A DNA stretch of 64,000 bases. It comes from Candidatus Parvarchaeota archaeon UBA573. Its GTDB lineage: Archaea > Nanobdellota > Nanobdellia > Parvarchaeales > Parvarchaeaceae. Positions within the stretch are counted from its first letter, which is position 1. Each line of letters begins with the position of its first letter. The stretch is from NCBI GenBank assembly GCA_002502045.1, contig DAPE01000011.1, positions 1 through 64,000 on the forward strand. Reading direction: 5' to 3'. A program made the translations under genes and the position numbers. Below are positions 61,108-64,000 of the stretch, in pieces. The notes beneath the pieces are model-generated. The model was given only the letters and a program-made list of their open reading frames with translations, was not told where the DNA came from and did not search any database.

Positions 61108-62382
61108 CTAAACCTTAAGAAGCCATTTCCACAAAGGGATGAACTTTATCGTCTTGCCTTCTATTTTTTCCTGAGCTTCATAGTCCCAGGTTATGACTAA
61201 AAGATTGTTGCAGTGAAGGTCTTTGGATGCAAATAAAAGATTATTTATTTCTCGCGGCTTTATAAATTCCATGGAAGATGCGTACGTCACCTGTATTATT
61301 TGGGTTACTTTGAAATGTTCTTTGATTAAGAAATCCACTTCGTGTTGCTGATAGTCCTTCCAATAGTATATTTCTTGCTGGTATCTATTATAACTTTTCT
61401 GTCTGAATAATTCTATTGCAACCAGATTCTCCATCAAACCACCAAAATCCTCGGATAGTTTGATGCCTATGCTGTTTATAATCGCATTATCAATACAATA
61501 TATTTTTTTAGGCGCTTTAAACGTCTGTTTCAATTTAAACGAAAACCTTTCAAGCCGAAATACAAGATATGCCTCCTCCAGGTATCTAACCCAATTTGAT
61601 ATGGTTATTAGACTGGTCGTTTCACTTAACCCCCTTAACGATTCAAAGGTAAACTCGTTCGCCGAATTTGAAATCAGATACTTTGCTATCTTTCTCAGAT
61701 CTTCTCCTTTCTTTATTTTGTGCCGGGTTATTATATCTTTGCTTAATATATCGTTGTATATGCTTGTAATAATTTCTTTGCCGGATTTTACCGCTTCTGG
61801 AAACCCCCCGTTTTTTAGATAGTCTCTAAACAGAGAAATATATTGTGCTTTTTCCCTTGTAGTCAATGCGCCTTTGACTTCAAAGTTTTTGTATTTCAAA
61901 AACTCTTTGAAACTGAATGGAAAAAGCGTGACATCTATGTGCCTGCCCGTAAGACGAGTAGCCAGTTCTCCTCCCAAAAGATTGGAATTCGACCCGGTTA
62001 CTATAACTTTATTGGTGTCTCTTAACCGTGTTATAAACAATTCCCAACCACGTATATTTTGTATTTCATCAAAAATTAAATTATCTACATTTGGTCCGTA
62101 TAATTCATAAAAGACCTGTAATATTTTGTTAAGATCCTGTGTGTTTAAATCTATAAGCCTCTCATCATCAAAATTTATATAAGCAAATCTTCTGCCATAG
62201 AAGGTCTGTATCGAAAGTATCGATTTGCCAGCCCGTCTAACGCCCAATATTACCAGTGAATTTGGATTTTTTATCAATCCACTCACCTTCAATTCTCTTT
62301 CTATTATGTTTTCGTTTCTTACCAATTTTTCTATCTTTTCTCTTTGCTCTTCTATTATGACTTTTAAAAGCTCCACATCCAT
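61108..62382 (-). CDS. AAA ATPase of the ATPase/DUF4143 family (second copy)
   Basis: The 424-residue protein has Walker A GVRRAGKSI at 47-55, Walker B NLIFDEIQNIRGW, and sensor IVTGSNSNLLGGELATRLTGRHI. DUF4143 runs from about 220, ending in YYWKDYQQHEVDFLIKEHFK, then CNNLLVITWDYEAQEKIEG. It differs clearly from the first copy in sequence, so the two are not a recent duplication; the broken fragment near 57.2 kb derives from this one. The 165-base gap between this gene and the MGMT gene holds no feature I can support. Confidence 0.87.
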   Translation of the reverse strand: MDVELLKVIIEEQREKIEKLVRNENIIERELKVSGLIKNPNSLVILGVRRAGKSILSIQTFYGRRFAYINFDDERLIDLNTQDLNKILQVFYELYGPNVDNLIFDEIQNIRGWELFITRLRDTNKVIVTGSNSNLLGGELATRLTGRHIDVTLFPFSFKEFLKYKNFEVKGALTTREKAQYISLFRDYLKNGGFPEAVKSGKEIITSIYNDILSKDIITRHKIKKGEDLRKIAKYLISNSANEFTFESLRGLSETTSLITISNWVRYLEEAYLVFRLERFSFKLKQTFKAPKKIYCIDNAIINSIGIKLSEDFGGLMENLVAIELFRQKSYNRYQQEIYYWKDYQQHEVDFLIKEHFKVTQIIQVTYASSMEFIKPREINNLLFASKDLHCNNLLVITWDYEAQEKIEGKTIKFIPLWKWLLKV

Positions 62383-62547
62383 GATATTTATACTGTTTGA
62401 GATTATTTAAATCTTACATACTATACTATTCGAGTTTCAAGACGTTTAATTTCAACAATTTATTCCGATTTTAATCCAGAACGATACCTAATTCACAGTA
62501 GCAGAAGCCAATGGAATACATTTAAAGGTAAGAACAAAATATCGAAA

Positions 62548-62859
62548 TTAGCCATAAAAAATGCAGTGCTTATCCACCCTGCCGGATTCATCTATTTTTA
62601 CACCATCAGCTTTCAATTTTCTAACCTTAATTTTTAAGGTTTTTTCATTGTTTTTCCCGTTTACAGTATAACCGCCCAAACTTCTGTCAGATCTAATGAC
62701 TTTATAGCAGGGATATTTATCAGGGTGCCTGTTTCTGCTCAGTATGCCGCCGACGAGTCTTGGATTTATGTTAAGCGTTTTTGCTATAGCTCCATAGGTA
62801 GTTGCTTTTCCCTTTGGTATTTTAGTCAGCAAACTGTAAACCTTATCCTCAGTTTTCAT
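62548..62859 (-). CDS. MGMT-type DNA-binding domain protein
   Basis: The 103-residue protein is only the C-terminal domain of O6-alkylguanine-DNA alkyltransferase. It keeps the helix-turn-helix KGKATTYGAIAKTL, the arginine finger R34 in NPRLVGGIL, and the acceptor cysteine C51 in YPCYKVI (usual PCHRV). ATL proteins have W instead of C there, so C51 argues for alkyl transfer, although the H to Y change would weaken activation. It overlaps the RIO1 gene by ATGA in a three-gene operon with lon. Confidence 0.85.
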   Translation of the reverse strand: MKTEDKVYSLLTKIPKGKATTYGAIAKTLNINPRLVGGILSRNRHPDKYPCYKVIRSDRSLGGYTVNGKNNEKTLKIKVRKLKADGVKIDESGRVDKHCIFYG

Positions 62860-63548
62860 AGATTTTCGTCGATGTCTCTTATTATCTCCTGTGATTCTTT
62901 GATTTTTTTATAACCCAGAGACAAAAACCACTTGTTTATATTGTCTATATCCCTTACTAAAAAACTTTTAGTCAGGCTGGAAAGCTTAAGCCCCTGGGAA
63001 AAATCGATAATGAACGGTTTTCCGTTATAATTCAATATATTATACGGGCTTAAATCGCCGTGTATCAAATTATTCCTTCCCATTTTTATTATATAATCGA
63101 TTATTTGAGGGTACCACTCGTTGCTGTCAAAATCACTGTCTTTTATTGCGGGCTGAGCCGGCCGCCCCTCTGCTCCTATGAATTCCATTACTATTATATT
63201 TTCATAGCAGCGGATGGGTTCCGGTACATTTATCCCGATATTAAAGGCCTTCGATAAAAAATTATATTCAAACCTTGTCCAATCATTTATTTTTTTAATG
63301 AACCCGCCGGTGTTTTTTCCTCTTAACCGTATATAAGAGGGTATTGCCTTAAAAGTGTCTATATTGTGCCGGTGTATCTTGACCGCAACTACTCTGCCCT
63401 TAAAATTCTCGCTGTAGAAAACATATGACTCTTTTCCGGTACCTATCGGCCCGAGTAAATTTCCGATATAACCGTCTCCCTGTAGTTTATTAACATTTTT
63501 AAGGGTTTCCTCGTCGAAAACATGGGAAAAAACCTTACTTTTTGTCAT
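62856..63548 (-). CDS. rio1: RIO1-type atypical protein kinase
   Basis: RIO kinases act in small-subunit maturation. The 230 residues show the nucleotide loop GTGKESYVF (near 36-44), lysine in VVAVKIHR (K57), catalytic loop LIHGDLSPYNIL and metal-loop IIDFSQG. GTGKE instead of the winged-helix layout of RIO2 assigns it to RIO1. It lies between MGMT and lon, with four- and 14-base overlaps. Translational coupling in this order occurs in few archaea I know of, so context adds no function. Confidence 0.92.
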   Translation of the reverse strand: MTKSKVFSHVFDEETLKNVNKLQGDGYIGNLLGPIGTGKESYVFYSENFKGRVVAVKIHRHNIDTFKAIPSYIRLRGKNTGGFIKKINDWTRFEYNFLSKAFNIGINVPEPIRCYENIIVMEFIGAEGRPAQPAIKDSDFDSNEWYPQIIDYIIKMGRNNLIHGDLSPYNILNYNGKPFIIDFSQGLKLSSLTKSFLVRDIDNINKWFLSLGYKKIKESQEIIRDIDENL

Positions 63549-64000
63549 GCTTTATTTTTAAGGATTTTTTTATAGTGTTTAATAGCTTAGTTTTCTGAGC
63601 ATTGTCCACCATGGCGTTTTCTATTACATCTATTATTGAGTCTGCTGCCGTTATTTTTATGACTTTTGGATCAGACAGAACCAGATCATCGATGTTAGAA
63701 GCAGGTATTATAACCTCTTTTATCCCCGCATTTATAGCCGCTTCTACCTTAGCAGATACTCCTCCAACTGGCAAAACCTCGCCCCAGATTGACAATGAAC
63801 CAGTCATAGCTATAGACTGTTTTATAGGGATATTAGTAAGTGCAGAAAGTATGCTTATTGCTACGCTCACGCTTGCACTGTCACCTTCTACTCCTGAATA
63901 AGCCTGTAAAAACTGTATGTGTATGTCATAATCTGTTAATGGTTTATTAGAATAAAGTTTTACTATAGCCGAAACGTTCTTTACTGCTTCCTGAGCTATT
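63535..64000 (-). CDS. lonB: Archaeal Lon protease (LonB), C-terminal part
   Basis: Only the end of the gene is inside the window; the frame is open to the right edge. The protease domain shows the catalytic serine in GVEGDSASVSVA and catalytic lysine in LPVGGVSAKVEAA, the Ser-Lys dyad of S16 peptidases. GIKEVIIPASNIDDLVL is a family strand. LonB is membrane-bound in archaea and degrades unfolded proteins; the AAA and transmembrane parts lie beyond the edge. It overlaps the RIO1 gene by 14 bases. Confidence 0.93.
   Translation of the reverse strand, partial: IAQEAVKNVSAIVKLYSNKPLTDYDIHIQFLQAYSGVEGDSASVSVAISILSALTNIPIKQSIAMTGSLSIWGEVLPVGGVSAKVEAAINAGIKEVIIPASNIDDLVLSDPKVIKITAADSIIDVIENAMVDNAQKTKLLNTIKKSLKIKHDKK

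Noticed and set aside
60916..61200. 94-codon plus frame including the GA repeat
   Set aside because: RERERER is just the microsatellite translated, and its end is antisense to the second ATPase.

Overview
The window looks like a compact chromosome segment of a small-genome archaeon, most probably an ARMAN-type DPANN lineage (Parvarchaeota-like, relatives of ARMAN-4/ARMAN-5). This placement is inference; no 16S gene is present. The evidence is: a split archaeal RNA polymerase operon (rpoH-rpoB''-rpoB'-rpoA'-rpoA''-eL30-nusA-uS12-uS7), GatDE, ABCE1, Mre11/Rad50, RtcB/archease, archaeal TyrRS, eS8 and LonB; tRNA genes with introns and no encoded CCA; class III (type IV pilin-like) signal peptides and a DUF2341 surface protein; A+T-rich DNA; and many ATGA overlaps. 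A zinc-type ferredoxin of the Sulfolobus/Thermoplasma kind fits an acidophilic, oxygen-exposed setting.

Layout. 0-5 kb: tRNA-Lys and tRNA-Val, a HAD hydrolase, parvulin, pirin, an ABM monooxygenase, a chlorite-dismutase-like protein, Nudix and a PadR regulator. 5-14.4 kb: FtsZ, GatD-GatE-METTL5-like methyltransferase-pilin, an MscS channel broken by a one-base shift, bacterial-type ThrRS with an HPP membrane protein, and tRNA-Ser(GGA). 14.5-19.3 kb: a co-directional set of pilin-like protein, exported protein, unknown protein, degenerate KaiC-like protein, KaiC-like/small-GTPase fusion, Roadblock/LC7 and LMW phosphatase. This is the best candidate for an undescribed system. 19.4-29.3 kb: DUF211, VIT-like and nucleotidyltransferase-HEPN proteins, a long TIM-barrel protein, membrane proteins, ABCE1, a pilin-like pair and TrmI. 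29.3-38.2 kb: the RNAP/ribosomal operon, all on the minus strand. 38.3-56.8 kb: DNA repair (Nth, Mre11-Rad50, Mug-like UDG, Ogg-like glycosylase), RNase HII preceded by a Dph2 fragment, TyrRS, two intron-bearing tRNA-Leu genes, zinc ferredoxin, a 38-residue basic peptide, Dcd, MBL-fold protein, eS8, an MMPL transporter, and RtcB-archease-ThiI.

56.9-62.5 kb differs in texture and looks like an integrated or rearranged island next to tRNA-Ser(TGA). It holds two AAA ATPases of the DUF4143 type, a broken copy of the end of one of them, a nucleotidyltransferase stub fused to a likely tyrosine-recombinase remnant, a DUF2341 surface protein and a GA microsatellite. The window closes with an MGMT-RIO1-LonB operon, with lon running off the right edge.

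How the genes work together. Two tRNA genes carry anticodon-loop introns, and the RtcB ligase with archease that would rejoin such exons lies nearby. GatDE supplies Gln-tRNA(Gln). The RNAP operon and ribosomal proteins form the information-processing core. Five separate loci encode short proteins with pilin-type signals, and one of them heads the KaiC/GTPase/LC7 cluster, suggesting regulated surface structures.
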